Assembly (NCBI RefSeq): GCF_000010185.1
Contig: NC_010376.1
Location: 806,001 to 870,000, forward strand
DNA: 64,000 bases
Direction of reading: 5' to 3'
Origin: Finegoldia magna ATCC 29328
Lineage (GTDB): Bacteria; Bacillota; Clostridia; Tissierellales; Peptoniphilaceae
Shown here: positions 1 through 8,362 of the stretch, in pieces
How the letters are laid out: each line of letters begins with the position of its first letter
Position numbering within the stretch: the stretch's first letter is position 1
The notes under the pieces: generated by a model
Seen by the model: only the letters and a program-made list of their open reading frames with translations
Databases searched by the model: none
Told to the model about the DNA's origin: nothing
Translations under genes and position numbers: made by a program

Positions 1-465
1 GAAAAGGTAGAGAAATTAAAGAAAAGTGTAAAAGGAATTACTTTTTCAACGGATATTATAGTAGGATTTCCAGGAGAAACTGAAGAAGATTTCCAAGACA
101 CTTTAGATGTAGTTAGAAAAGTTGGTTATGAACAAGCTTTTACATTTAAATATAATAGAAGACCTGGAACAAAGGCAGATTTGTTTGAAGATCAAGTTGA
201 TGAAGATGTAAAACAAGATAGACTAGAAAGACTTTTAGATGTTGCTTATCCGATTTTTTACGAGAAAAACAAATCTTATCTTGGAACTATACAAGAAGTA
301 TTAATTGAAGGAGAAAGTAAGAATAATCCAGAAGTCATGACTGGCAGAACTAGAACATTCAAATTGGTAAATGTTAAATGTGATAAATCTTATATTGGTA
401 AATTAGTAAATACGAAAATTGTAGATTTCAATTCTTTTGCATTAACTGGGGAAATGGTGGATTAA
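1..465 (+). CDS. miaB: tRNA-2-methylthio-N6-dimethylallyladenosine synthase MiaB, C-terminal part
   Basis: This is the last 154 codons of a gene that begins before the window. MiaB is a radical-SAM methylthiotransferase that converts i6A37 to ms2i6A37 in tRNAs reading UNN codons. The open frame runs from base 1. It shows the conserved TDIIVGFPGET motif (about residues 18-28 of the fragment), typical of the end of the radical-SAM barrel, and then a TRAM-like RNA-binding tail with TGRTRTFKLVN. The radical-SAM cysteines lie outside the window. mutS starts one base after the stop, so the two are probably co-transcribed. MiaA, which makes the i6A substrate, lies downstream in the same cluster, and this supports MiaB over the related MtaB. 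Confidence 0.93.
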   Translation, partial: EKVEKLKKSVKGITFSTDIIVGFPGETEEDFQDTLDVVRKVGYEQAFTFKYNRRPGTKADLFEDQVDEDVKQDRLERLLDVAYPIFYEKNKSYLGTIQEVLIEGESKNNPEVMTGRTRTFKLVNVKCDKSYIGKLVNTKIVDFNSFALTGEMVD

Positions 466-466
466 A

Positions 467-3037
467 ATGGCTTATACTCCTATGATTAAACAATATAAAG
501 AAATAAAAGAACAAAACAAAGATTGTATATTATTTTTTAGATTAGGAGATTTTTATGAAATGTTCTTTGATGATGCTTTGATCGCATCCAAAGAGCTTGA
601 AATTGTTTTGACACAAAGGGATTGTGGAGAAAATAAAAAATGTCCAATGTGTGGTATTCCTTATCATGTGAGTGATGTATATATTAACAAATTAGTCTCA
701 AAAGGATATAAGGTTGCTATATGTGAGCAATTAGAAGATCCCAAATTAGTTAAAGGTCTAGTAAAAAGAGGAATAATTAAGATTTATACTCCAGCTACAG
801 TAATAGAAAATGAAAATTCTGATACTGGAAACTTTAATTATTTGATGAGTATTTCAAAAAAATCAAATGAGGTAGCTATTTCGTATATAGATATTTCAAC
901 GGGAGATGTTTCATATACTAATACCACATCTGATGATATTTATAAAATAATTGAAAATGAGATTTCAAAAATTACTCCAAAAGAAATCATATTTAATGAT
1001 CATGAGTTTTCAACTAATTCATTAGAAACAATTGCAAGTAAGTTCTCAATTGTATTGACTACTGTTAATAATGGCACTGATTCTATAGATTTCATTAATA
1101 GCAAGATAACATACGATAATACCAACAGCGAAACAACTAATATTTGTGTTGCTAATTTATTAAAATATGTGTTCAGATATCAGGATGATTTAGTTCATAT
1201 CAATAGTTCTAGAAAATATTATATAAATGAATTTATGGAAATTGATTCTAATAGCGTTATTAATTTAGAAATTCAAAAAAACTTATACACTAATTCTAAA
1301 AATGGTAGTTTGTTTGGAGTATTGAATCATACAAAAACATCAATGGGATCTAGACTATTGCATAGTTATTTAGAAAGACCATTGATGGATAAAGAAGAAA
1401 TTTTGATTAGACAAAATAGAGTTGAAGAAATTTTTGAAGATTATGAGTTATTAGTTAATTTAGAGAATTGCCTAGATGGTATATACGATTTGGATAGACT
1501 TATAGCGAAATTATCATATAAAAGTGCCAATGCCAAGGATTTAATTGCTTTAAAGGTCTCTATTGAAAAGATTCCATATCTGAAAAATCTTTTAAATTGT
1601 AACAAGAAAAACGTACAATTAATAGGAGAAAAATTAGATGATTTACGTGACATATACGATTTGATTGACAAATCAATAGTGGACGATCCTCCGGTAATTT
1701 TGACAGAAGGAAATCTAATAAAACCTAATTTTTCTAATGAATTAGATCAATTGCGTTATAACAGGGTGAATGGAAAAAATGAATTAGTAGAATACGAAAT
1801 GTCTGAAAAAGACAGGTTAGGGATAAAGAATCTAAAAATTGTTTTTAATAAAAAACTTGGATATTTTATCGATGTTACTAAATCTAACTTAAATAAGGTT
1901 GGAGAAGATTACGAAAAAAGACAAACGTTGACTAATTCATCAAGGTTTAAGACAAAACAATTAGAAGCTATAGAATCAAAAATATTAGATTCTGAGGATG
2001 AGATTTTTGAACTAGAATATAAGATATTTGAGGACATTAGAAAAATAATTTTAGAAAATTTATCGAGAATAAAAAAATCTGCAGATTTGATTGCAATTAT
2101 TGATGTTTCAAATTCGCTAGCTAAATGTGCGTACTTGAATAATTATATTAAGCCTGATATTAATACTTACGGGTTAATTGATGTTTTAGAATCTAGACAT
2201 CCAATTGTAGAGCTAAGCGTAGGTCAATCTGAATTTATAACTAATGATATACTAATAGGATCTGGGAAAAATGATATACAGCTAATTACAGGGCCTAATA
2301 TGAGTGGGAAATCAACGTATCTTAGACAGGTCGCCTTAATTTGCATATTAAATCAAATAGGATCATTCGTACCTGCTACCAAGGCAAATATTTCTATTGT
2401 GGACAAGATTTTTACAAGAATTGGTTCTAGTGATAACCTATTTAAAGGTGAATCTACTTTCATGGTTGAAATGAAAGAAATGAGCAATATTATTAAATAT
2501 GCAACTTCAAATAGTTTATTAGTTTTAGATGAAATAGGTCGAGGTACATCAACATATGATGGATTAAGCTTGGCATGGGCTATAGTTGAATATATTTCAA
2601 AGGATATAAAAGCAAAAACATTATTTGCTACTCATTACCATGAACTAACAGAATTAGAGAAAAAATTAGATAATCTTATTAATATGAAAGTGGATATTAA
2701 AGAAACTAATGATTCTATTATTTTCTTGAGAAAAATTACTAGAGGTTCAACTGATAAAAGTTATGGTATTGAAGTAGCTGAATTAGCTGGAATGCCAAAG
2801 ACTCTGATAAAACGTGCAAAATCAATCTTAAAAGAAATAGACAAAGAAGATACTAAAATTGATTTACCAATTGCTGATTTTGCAGTTCAAAATGAAATGG
2901 AAGATGATAAGAATATTCATGAATTGAAAGACTTTAAGGATGAAATTAAAAATATTAATGTAAATGAGATTACTCCAATACAGTCTCTACAACTATTAAA
3001 TGAGCTAGTTATTAAAGCTTCAAAATTAGGTGATTAA
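467..3037 (+). CDS. mutS: DNA mismatch repair ATPase MutS
   Basis: This 856-residue protein is full length for MutS. MutS binds base mismatches and small loops and, with ATP, recruits MutL. The mismatch-reading F-x-E motif is present (F29-Y30-E31, in LGDFYEMFF). The ABC-type ATPase has Walker A GPNMSGKST at about 609-617, Walker B LLVLDEIGRG with D688, and the ATHYHEL H-loop near 720. The linker and clamp coils occupy about 400-550. It starts one base after miaB and its stop lies just before the mutL start, in an order (miaB-mutS-mutL-miaA) common in clostridia. Confidence 0.97.
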   Translation: MAYTPMIKQYKEIKEQNKDCILFFRLGDFYEMFFDDALIASKELEIVLTQRDCGENKKCPMCGIPYHVSDVYINKLVSKGYKVAICEQLEDPKLVKGLVKRGIIKIYTPATVIENENSDTGNFNYLMSISKKSNEVAISYIDISTGDVSYTNTTSDDIYKIIENEISKITPKEIIFNDHEFSTNSLETIASKFSIVLTTVNNGTDSIDFINSKITYDNTNSETTNICVANLLKYVFRYQDDLVHINSSRKYYINEFMEIDSNSVINLEIQKNLYTNSKNGSLFGVLNHTKTSMGSRLLHSYLERPLMDKEEILIRQNRVEEIFEDYELLVNLENCLDGIYDLDRLIAKLSYKSANAKDLIALKVSIEKIPYLKNLLNCNKKNVQLIGEKLDDLRDIYDLIDKSIVDDPPVILTEGNLIKPNFSNELDQLRYNRVNGKNELVEYEMSEKDRLGIKNLKIVFNKKLGYFIDVTKSNLNKVGEDYEKRQTLTNSSRFKTKQLEAIESKILDSEDEIFELEYKIFEDIRKIILENLSRIKKSADLIAIIDVSNSLAKCAYLNNYIKPDINTYGLIDVLESRHPIVELSVGQSEFITNDILIGSGKNDIQLITGPNMSGKSTYLRQVALICILNQIGSFVPATKANISIVDKIFTRIGSSDNLFKGESTFMVEMKEMSNIIKYATSNSLLVLDEIGRGTSTYDGLSLAWAIVEYISKDIKAKTLFATHYHELTELEKKLDNLINMKVDIKETNDSIIFLRKITRGSTDKSYGIEVAELAGMPKTLIKRAKSILKEIDKEDTKIDLPIADFAVQNEMEDDKNIHELKDFKDEIKNINVNEITPIQSLQLLNELVIKASKLGD

Positions 3038-3038
3038 A

Positions 3039-4922
3039 ATGATTAAGTTATTATCAGAAGATACAATACAAAAAATTGCAGCAGGTGAAGTTATTGAAAG
3101 GCCTGTTTCTGTTATTAAAGAATTAGTTGAAAATTCAATAGATGCTGGCAGTGATACCATTATTGTAGAAATTAAAAATGGCGGAAAAGATTATATTTCA
3201 GTTAGCGATAATGGGTTGGGAATTGAAAAAAATGAAATAGAATTAGCGTTTAAAAGACATTCAACTAGTAAACTTGAAAAATTTGATGATTTATATGATA
3301 TAAGGACATTGGGTTTTAGAGGAGAAGCTTTGGCTAGTATTCTAGCTGTGAGTAAACTTATTGTAAGTACTAGAACAAAATCAGAAAAAATCGGTAAAAA
3401 AGTTGAGTTTAGAAATTCAAAAGTTATAAATGAATCAGATGTTGCCATGAATGTAGGAACTAAAATAGTAATAAAAGATTTGTTTTATAATGTACCTGTA
3501 AGAAAAAAGTTTATGAAGTCAGATCAGACAGAAGCAAATCTAATAACAACAACAATGTATAAATTTGCTATTTGCAACACAGATGTTTCTATCAAATACA
3601 TTAAAGATAACAAAACATTATTTGAGACTAAGAAGAATTCTTCAATTAAGGAGAATATTATTAATTTATTTGGCACTTCAATGTCCAATAACTTAATAGA
3701 TATTGATATAAGTTCACACGATTACAAAATTCACGGATATATTTCAAATAATAATTTGTATAGAGCTAATAGGCAGATGCAATATATTTTCTTAAATGGT
3801 AGATTTATTAAATCGGAAGATATCAGAAATACTGTTGAATCTAACTATAAATCTGTAATTCCTAACGGGAGATTTACACTATTTTGGCTTTTTTTTGAAA
3901 TAAATCCTAAGCTTGTAGATGTTAATGTCCATCCGAATAAACAAAAAGTGAAAATATCTATTTTGGATGAAATATTGGAACAACTCAATAAAAGGGTTAG
4001 ATTTTTATTAGAAAATAACGTTAAAATTACAAATATTAGTCAATCAATTCCTGATGATGATAAGTACAAAGATTTAAGAAGAAATTATTTTGAATCTGAT
4101 TCTAACTTAACTAACTATAAATATGATAAGGTATCAGAGCCAACTTATTCTTATAATCTTTTCAACGATAATTCAAAATTAAGCAATTTAAGAAATATAA
4201 GATATAAAGATGAGTCAGAAGCATTTAATAAAAAGCCAGAAACTAATAAATATTTTTTTAAAGAGAAAGATGTAGCGAAACAAGATAACTTCTTTCTTGA
4301 CGAAAACGAACAAATTAAAGTTGAATCTTATTTAGCAAAATATGAAAAATTTGATATACTTACAGTTTTATTCAAAACATATATTTTAGCTAAGGATGAA
4401 TATGACAGTAAAATTTATTTATTTGATCAACATGCCTGTCATGAGAGAATTAATTATGAAAAGTTAACAAAACAAATGTTAGATAAGGAAGTAGTGTCAC
4501 AAAATTTAGCATTTCCAATTAACATTTCATTAACTGATGAACTCATGGAAATATATACCAATAATAAGAGCATATTTGAAGAATTGGGATATGAAAGTGA
4601 TGTTTTTTCTGATGATTCAGTAGTGGTTCGTGCTGTCCCTTATCTATTCGGAAACTCAAATGCCGAGTTTTTATTTACCGATATCTTGGATACTATTGCT
4701 AAGAATTCAAATGATCCTTTTGACGTAATTGAATCTAAAGTTATAAAAAGATCTTGCAAAATGAGTGTAAAAGCAGGTGACACTTTAAGTAACTTCGAAA
4801 TAATTAAACTTTTAGAAGATTTGTTTAAATGTGAATATCCATTAACATGTCCTCATGGAAGGCCAACTTTTATTGAAATGAATGAAAAAGATCTAGAAAA
4901 AATGTTTATGAGGATAAAATGA
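3039..4922 (+). CDS. mutL: DNA mismatch repair endonuclease MutL
   Basis: This is a GHKL ATPase that links MutS mismatch recognition to strand incision. I chose the ATG at 3039, giving MIKLLSEDTIQKIAAGEVIE and 627 residues, over an in-frame GTG nine bases upstream, because family members begin at this point. N-terminal ATPase motifs are ELVENSIDAG (28-37), VSDNGLGI (near 57) and GFRGEAL (near 95). The C-terminal dimerisation domain carries the metal endonuclease motif DQHACHERINYE near residue 462 and CPHGRPT near the end. The protein is therefore predicted to be a nicking MutL, as expected without MutH. The central linker (about 335-420) is low-complexity. The start follows the mutS stop by one base. 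Confidence 0.96.
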   Translation: MIKLLSEDTIQKIAAGEVIERPVSVIKELVENSIDAGSDTIIVEIKNGGKDYISVSDNGLGIEKNEIELAFKRHSTSKLEKFDDLYDIRTLGFRGEALASILAVSKLIVSTRTKSEKIGKKVEFRNSKVINESDVAMNVGTKIVIKDLFYNVPVRKKFMKSDQTEANLITTTMYKFAICNTDVSIKYIKDNKTLFETKKNSSIKENIINLFGTSMSNNLIDIDISSHDYKIHGYISNNNLYRANRQMQYIFLNGRFIKSEDIRNTVESNYKSVIPNGRFTLFWLFFEINPKLVDVNVHPNKQKVKISILDEILEQLNKRVRFLLENNVKITNISQSIPDDDKYKDLRRNYFESDSNLTNYKYDKVSEPTYSYNLFNDNSKLSNLRNIRYKDESEAFNKKPETNKYFFKEKDVAKQDNFFLDENEQIKVESYLAKYEKFDILTVLFKTYILAKDEYDSKIYLFDQHACHERINYEKLTKQMLDKEVVSQNLAFPINISLTDELMEIYTNNKSIFEELGYESDVFSDDSVVVRAVPYLFGNSNAEFLFTDILDTIAKNSNDPFDVIESKVIKRSCKMSVKAGDTLSNFEIIKLLEDLFKCEYPLTCPHGRPTFIEMNEKDLEKMFMRIK

Positions 4923-5863
4923 GGAAAAAATGTATTGTAATAGTTGGACCTACTGGAGTGGGGAAGACCAGGTTGAGTATTTTTTTAGCAAAAAGATTAA
5001 GTAGTGAGATTATTTCTGCAGATTCAATGCAAATATATAAGTATATGGATATTGGAACTGCAAAAGTAGAACCAAAATATCAGAGAGTAATTAAACATCA
5101 TTTAATAGATATAGTTGAACCATATGAAAATTTTAATGTTGAACAATTTAAAAATCTATGCATAGAAAAAATTGAAGAAATTTCATCAAAAAACAAAATC
5201 CCAATTATTGTTGGAGGCACAGGCTTATATATAAACTCGATAACTCATAAGTTAGAGTTTAATGCTGTTAAATCTGATGACAAATTAAGAGAAGAATTGG
5301 AAAATATTTCTTTACAATATGGAAATGAGAAACTTCATGAAATATTAGAAGATATAGATCCAAAGTCCGCTGATAAGATTCACATGAACAACGTGAGACG
5401 TGTTATTAGAGCAATCGAAGTATGTAAACTAACTGGGCATAAGTTTAGTGAAATTAACGATAAATTTGACCATTATAACGATGATTATGATTTTTATATA
5501 ATTGGATTAAATGATGACAGACAGGTCCTTTACGAAAGGATTAACAAAAGAGTTGATGAGATGATTGATGAAGGTTTTATGGCTGAATGCAAATACATTT
5601 ATGAAATGACGGATGAAAACTCTCAATCAATTCAAGCTATAGGCTATAGAGAAGCTTTTATGTATTTAAATAATAAGATATCTTTTAAAGATATGATTAG
5701 TCTAATGAAAAAAAATAGTAGAAAATATGCTAAGAGACAGTTAACGTGGTTTAGACAAGATAAAAGAATTCATTGGATGAATTTGAAAGACTTTAGAGAA
5801 TTTGAAGACATCGAACAAATTTGTTTGAAAAATGTGAAAGAATGGTTATATGATAAGAGATAA
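4919..5863 (+). CDS. miaA: tRNA dimethylallyltransferase MiaA
   Basis: MiaA transfers a dimethylallyl group to N6 of A37 in tRNAs, making the i6A substrate that MiaB then methylthiolates. The 314-residue length is normal. The P-loop GPTGVGKTRLS lies at about 9-19. The catalytic and substrate-binding segment SADSMQIYKYMDIGTAK follows at 34-50, then the GGTGLYI motif near 100 and the QAIGYREA motif near 240. It overlaps the mutL stop through ATGA, the usual sign of translational coupling. Confidence 0.96.
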   Translation: MRKKCIVIVGPTGVGKTRLSIFLAKRLSSEIISADSMQIYKYMDIGTAKVEPKYQRVIKHHLIDIVEPYENFNVEQFKNLCIEKIEEISSKNKIPIIVGGTGLYINSITHKLEFNAVKSDDKLREELENISLQYGNEKLHEILEDIDPKSADKIHMNNVRRVIRAIEVCKLTGHKFSEINDKFDHYNDDYDFYIIGLNDDRQVLYERINKRVDEMIDEGFMAECKYIYEMTDENSQSIQAIGYREAFMYLNNKISFKDMISLMKKNSRKYAKRQLTWFRQDKRIHWMNLKDFREFEDIEQICLKNVKEWLYDKR

Positions 5864-7124
5864 AATAAAAGAATGGTACGGTATAGATGATTATAGTTTT
5901 GATACAGTTATGGAAAGTGATTATCTACTATCCGAAAAATTTAAAGAATTAGAAAACTTGGAATTTGTTAATCAACTTAAAGTTTTGAAGGCTTTCCAAG
6001 ATAATAAGTTACAAGCTACTGATTTTGCATCAACAACGGGTTATGGATATGGTGATGTTGGTAGAGATAAATGTGAAGCGATATTTAGAGATATTTTCAA
6101 AGCTGAGGATTGTTTAGTTAGACCGTCTATTGCTTCTGGAACTCATGCACTTAGTCTATTGATGAAAGGTGCATTATTACCTGGAGATAAATTATTATAT
6201 ATCACAGGATTACCTTACGATACATTACAAGAAGTTATAGGAATCGAAGGCAATTCTCCGTGTAATTTGAAAGAATTTGGAATTGATTTTGATTATGTAG
6301 ATTTGGTAGATAATGAAATAAATTTGAAAGCTGTGGAATCAAAGATAGACTCTACTGTAAAAATGATAGCCATACAAAGATCAACAGGTTATAGTTTACG
6401 AAATGCTATAAATATTGAACAAATCGAACGAGCAGCTCAATTTATCAAAGAGAAATTTCCTGAAATTATAATCATGGTTGATAATTGTTATGGAGAATTC
6501 ACTGAATATAAAGAACCTATTGAGGTAGGATGTGATGTTATTGCTGGATCTTTGATAAAAAATCCAGGTGGTGGAATAGCTCTTTCAGGAGGATATATTG
6601 CTGGTAAAAAGTCTATTATCGATAGGGTAGCGAATACTTTAACAGCACCAGGAATAGGAAAGGAAGTAGGAATAACTTTTGGTACGACTCGAAACACATT
6701 ACAAGGCTTATTTTTAGCTCCTAAAATTACTATTGAAGCAATGAAGTCGGCATTATTATTTTCTCATGTTTTCAAAAAATTGGGATTTAAAACAATTCCT
6801 GATGTAGAAGATAAAAGAAGTGATATAATTTGTGCGATTATTCTTAAAAACGAAGAAAGAGTTGTTGAGTTTTGTAGATCCATTCAAGAGTCATCTGTTG
6901 TAGATTCACATGTAGTTCCTTATCCTTGGGATATGCCAGGTTACGATGATAAAGTAATAATGGCATCAGGAAGCTTTATAGATGGTTCTAGTATAGAGAT
7001 TTCAGCAGATGGACCTTTAAGAGAACCATATGTAGCTTATTTTCAAGGATCTTTAACCTATAAACAAGCATTACTTGCTTGCATGAAAGTTGTTATGAAT
7101 TTAAAAAATAAAAACTTAATATAA
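5850..7124 (+). CDS. PLP-dependent methionine gamma-lyase family protein (YnbB-like, 'aluminium resistance' family)
   Basis: This 424-residue fold-type I PLP enzyme belongs to the family called methionine gamma-lyase-like or aluminium resistance protein (B. subtilis YnbB type). Visible family features are the TTGYGYGDVGRD segment near residue 62, RPSIASGTHAL near 92 for cofactor binding, and the probable Schiff-base lysine in GSLIKNPGGGIA near 235. Substrate and reaction are not established for most members, so no precise activity is claimed. The ATG lies 14 bases inside the end of miaA, so translation is probably coupled. It is the last gene of the cluster, with a terminator 9 bases after the stop. 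The ynbB gene also lies close downstream of miaA in Bacillus. Confidence 0.85.
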   Translation: MIRDKIKEWYGIDDYSFDTVMESDYLLSEKFKELENLEFVNQLKVLKAFQDNKLQATDFASTTGYGYGDVGRDKCEAIFRDIFKAEDCLVRPSIASGTHALSLLMKGALLPGDKLLYITGLPYDTLQEVIGIEGNSPCNLKEFGIDFDYVDLVDNEINLKAVESKIDSTVKMIAIQRSTGYSLRNAINIEQIERAAQFIKEKFPEIIIMVDNCYGEFTEYKEPIEVGCDVIAGSLIKNPGGGIALSGGYIAGKKSIIDRVANTLTAPGIGKEVGITFGTTRNTLQGLFLAPKITIEAMKSALLFSHVFKKLGFKTIPDVEDKRSDIICAIILKNEERVVEFCRSIQESSVVDSHVVPYPWDMPGYDDKVIMASGSFIDGSSIEISADGPLREPYVAYFQGSLTYKQALLACMKVVMNLKNKNLI

Positions 7125-7132
7125 AATAATAA

Positions 7133-7174
7133 AAGCCTTCTATTTATAACAATAATTAGAAGGCTTGTTTTTTT
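7133..7174 (+). terminator. Rho-independent terminator after the mutSL-miaA cluster (probably bidirectional)
   Basis: The 9-bp arms AAGCCTTCT (7133-7141) and AGAAGGCTT (7158-7166) enclose a 16-base AT loop and are followed by a T-run at 7168-7174. The opposite strand is also T-rich beyond the stem, so it may also end lexA transcription, which converges here. Confidence 0.85.
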
Positions 7175-7799
7175 AATAAATTGTTCTGTAAAGGCCGATA
7201 ACTTTTCCTAAAATCTCAACATCTTTTACAATAATAGGATACATCGTTGAATTAGAAGGTCTTAGTTCAATATGATCAGAATGTCTATAAAATCTTTTTA
7301 CAGTTGCTGATTCATCCATTAACGCAACAACGATATCTCCATTGTTTGCAGTATTTTGTTTGCGAACAATTATCTTATCTCCGTTTAATATTCCGTCTTC
7401 AATCATAGATTCCCCTTGAACTTTTAGAATGAATACTATTCCTTGTGATGTATATTCAATAGGAAGAGGAAATGTGTCCTCTACATTTTCTATAGCTAAA
7501 ATCGGCATTCCAGCTTGAACTTTCCCAACGATAGGAACATCTATAGTTTCTTTTTTGATTTCATTTTCTTGTTCTTCATAAACACTATCTATGATTTCTA
7601 ATGCTCTATTTTTTAGAGGATCTCTTCTTAAATAACCCTTCATCTCTAATTTCAAAATATTATTGTGGACGGTAGATGTTGAATTTATATTTAAACTATC
7701 GCCAATTTCTCGAATAGCAGGGGGATATCCTTTGTAATCTATATATCTTTTTATAAATTTTAATATTTCAATTTGTTTTGAGGTTAAATCATCGTACAT
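7173..7799 (-). CDS. lexA: SOS response repressor LexA
   Basis: The 208-residue repressor binds SOS boxes and cleaves itself when stimulated by RecA filaments. The N-terminal winged helix spans about 1-65 (TSKQIEILKFI, GYPPAIREIG, recognition helix with STSTVHNN). The C-terminal S24 peptidase domain has the self-cleavage bond Ala96-Gly97 (VQAGMP), nucleophile Ser131 (QGESM) and Lys168 (TVKRF). All key residues are present, so it should be functional. A LysM gene is divergent, as in the Bacillus lexA-yneA pair. The intergenic region holds matching LexA boxes, consistent with autoregulation and control of the neighbour. An AAAGGAG ribosome site precedes the ATG. Confidence 0.97.
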   Translation of the reverse strand: MYDDLTSKQIEILKFIKRYIDYKGYPPAIREIGDSLNINSTSTVHNNILKLEMKGYLRRDPLKNRALEIIDSVYEEQENEIKKETIDVPIVGKVQAGMPILAIENVEDTFPLPIEYTSQGIVFILKVQGESMIEDGILNGDKIIVRKQNTANNGDIVVALMDESATVKRFYRHSDHIELRPSNSTMYPIIVKDVEILGKVIGLYRTIY

Positions 7800-7828
7800 T
7801 AATATACTCCTTTTCTATTCTTTTCTTG

Positions 7829-7857
7829 ATTATATCATATTTCTTCAAAAAATGAAA
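7829..7857 (-). promoter_or_regulatory. lexA promoter with extended -10
   Basis: Read on the minus strand, TATAAT (7829-7834) is preceded by TG one base upstream (an extended -10). A weak -35 TTTCAT lies 17 bp further upstream (7852-7857). The start codon is about 30 bases downstream. Confidence 0.6.
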
Positions 7858-7867
7858 CATTTGTTTC
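7854..7867. promoter_or_regulatory. Degenerate LexA-box-like palindrome over the lexA -35
   Basis: GAAACATTTGTTTC has perfect 6-bp inverted arms and contains AAAC-N4-GTTT, one base per arm away from the Gram-positive LexA box GAAC-N4-GTTC. It overlaps the lexA -35, so it could be the weak autoregulatory site. Confidence 0.45.
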
Positions 7868-7895
7868 TTTTTTTAATAGAACATAAAATCTTTTA

Positions 7896-7924
7896 TTGAC
7901 ACACAAGAACATATGTTGTAGAAT
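7896..7924 (+). promoter_or_regulatory. SOS promoter of the LysM (yneA-like) gene
   Basis: TTGACA (7896-7901), a 17-bp spacer and TAGAAT (7919-7924) form a near-consensus sigma-A promoter. A LexA box fills the spacer and a second lies just past the -10. A strong ribosome site GGGAGGA (7964-7970) precedes the ATG at 7974. Confidence 0.88.
7907..7918. promoter_or_regulatory. LexA (SOS) box 1
   Basis: GAACATATGTTG matches GAAC-N4-GTTC at 7 of 8 fixed positions. It sits between the -35 and -10 of the LysM gene promoter, where LexA would block RNA polymerase. Confidence 0.88.
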
Positions 7925-7933
7925 AAACATATA

Positions 7934-7945
7934 GAACATATGTAC
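7934..7945. promoter_or_regulatory. LexA (SOS) box 2
   Basis: GAACATATGTAC has a perfect left half and a 2-of-4 match in the right half of GAAC-N4-GTTC. It is 27 bp from box 1 and covers the expected transcription start of the LysM gene. Confidence 0.75.
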
Positions 7946-7973
7946 AGAAACTGATTTCTGGTAGGGAGGAAAT

Positions 7974-8285
7974 ATGAAAAAATATAGAATAACAAATAAG
8001 TTTAAATTTTTTAGATTCATATCAATTTGTTTTGTAGCACTATGCTTGATGATATTAGTAGTAACTACTAATATGAGTTATGGTAATTATGAGAATTTAG
8101 AATATAACACTGAATATTATATTGTAGAGCCATCGGATTCATTGTGGAAAATTTCTACAAAATTCAAACCTGATAGCATGAGTACAAGACAATTTATATC
8201 TGTAATAAAACACTACAATAGATTTATAGAAGGCAGTTCAATTAAAGTAGGCGAACATTTGAACATACCTTTAATAAATAAATAA
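7974..8285 (+). CDS. YneA-like SOS-induced LysM protein (probable cell-division inhibitor)
   Basis: This 103-residue protein has an N-terminal membrane segment (about residues 14-36, after a basic start) and a LysM-like peptidoglycan-binding domain (about 47-101, with SLWKISTKF and VGEHLNIPL). In Bacillus, YneA is divergent from lexA, is repressed by LexA, and delays septation during DNA damage. The same position, domain plan and LexA boxes support that role here by inference. Sequence identity to YneA cannot be judged without alignment. The ATG is set by the strong GGGAGGA site four bases upstream. Confidence 0.82.
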   Translation: MKKYRITNKFKFFRFISICFVALCLMILVVTTNMSYGNYENLEYNTEYYIVEPSDSLWKISTKFKPDSMSTRQFISVIKHYNRFIEGSSIKVGEHLNIPLINK

Positions 8286-8288
8286 TGA

Positions 8289-8323
8289 TACTGTTATACT
8301 CCTAATACTATCTAATAACAGTA
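8289..8323. repeat. Inverted repeat in the 3' region of the LysM gene
   Basis: TACTGTTAT (8289-8297) and ATAACAGTA (8315-8323) form perfect 9-bp arms around a 17-base loop immediately after the stop codon. The true terminator follows directly, so the transcript would end in two tandem hairpins. Confidence 0.6.
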
Positions 8324-8326
8324 ATG

Positions 8327-8360
8327 AAGATCAAGCACATGTCTTGATCTTTTTATTTTT
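8327..8360 (+). terminator. Rho-independent terminator of the LysM gene
   Basis: AAGATCAAG (8327-8335) and CTTGATCTT (8343-8351) form a 9-bp stem with a 7-base loop, followed by a T-rich tract to 8360. It runs up to the end of the converging recombinase gene. Confidence 0.88.
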
Positions 8361-8362
8361 TT

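Noticed and set aside
3030-3038. GTG at 3030 as the mutL start
   Set aside because: It adds three residues before the conserved family start and lies inside the mutS end; ATG 3039 is better.
7877-7890. GAACATAAAATC as a further LexA box upstream of the LysM gene
   Set aside because: Only the left half matches; there is no right half.
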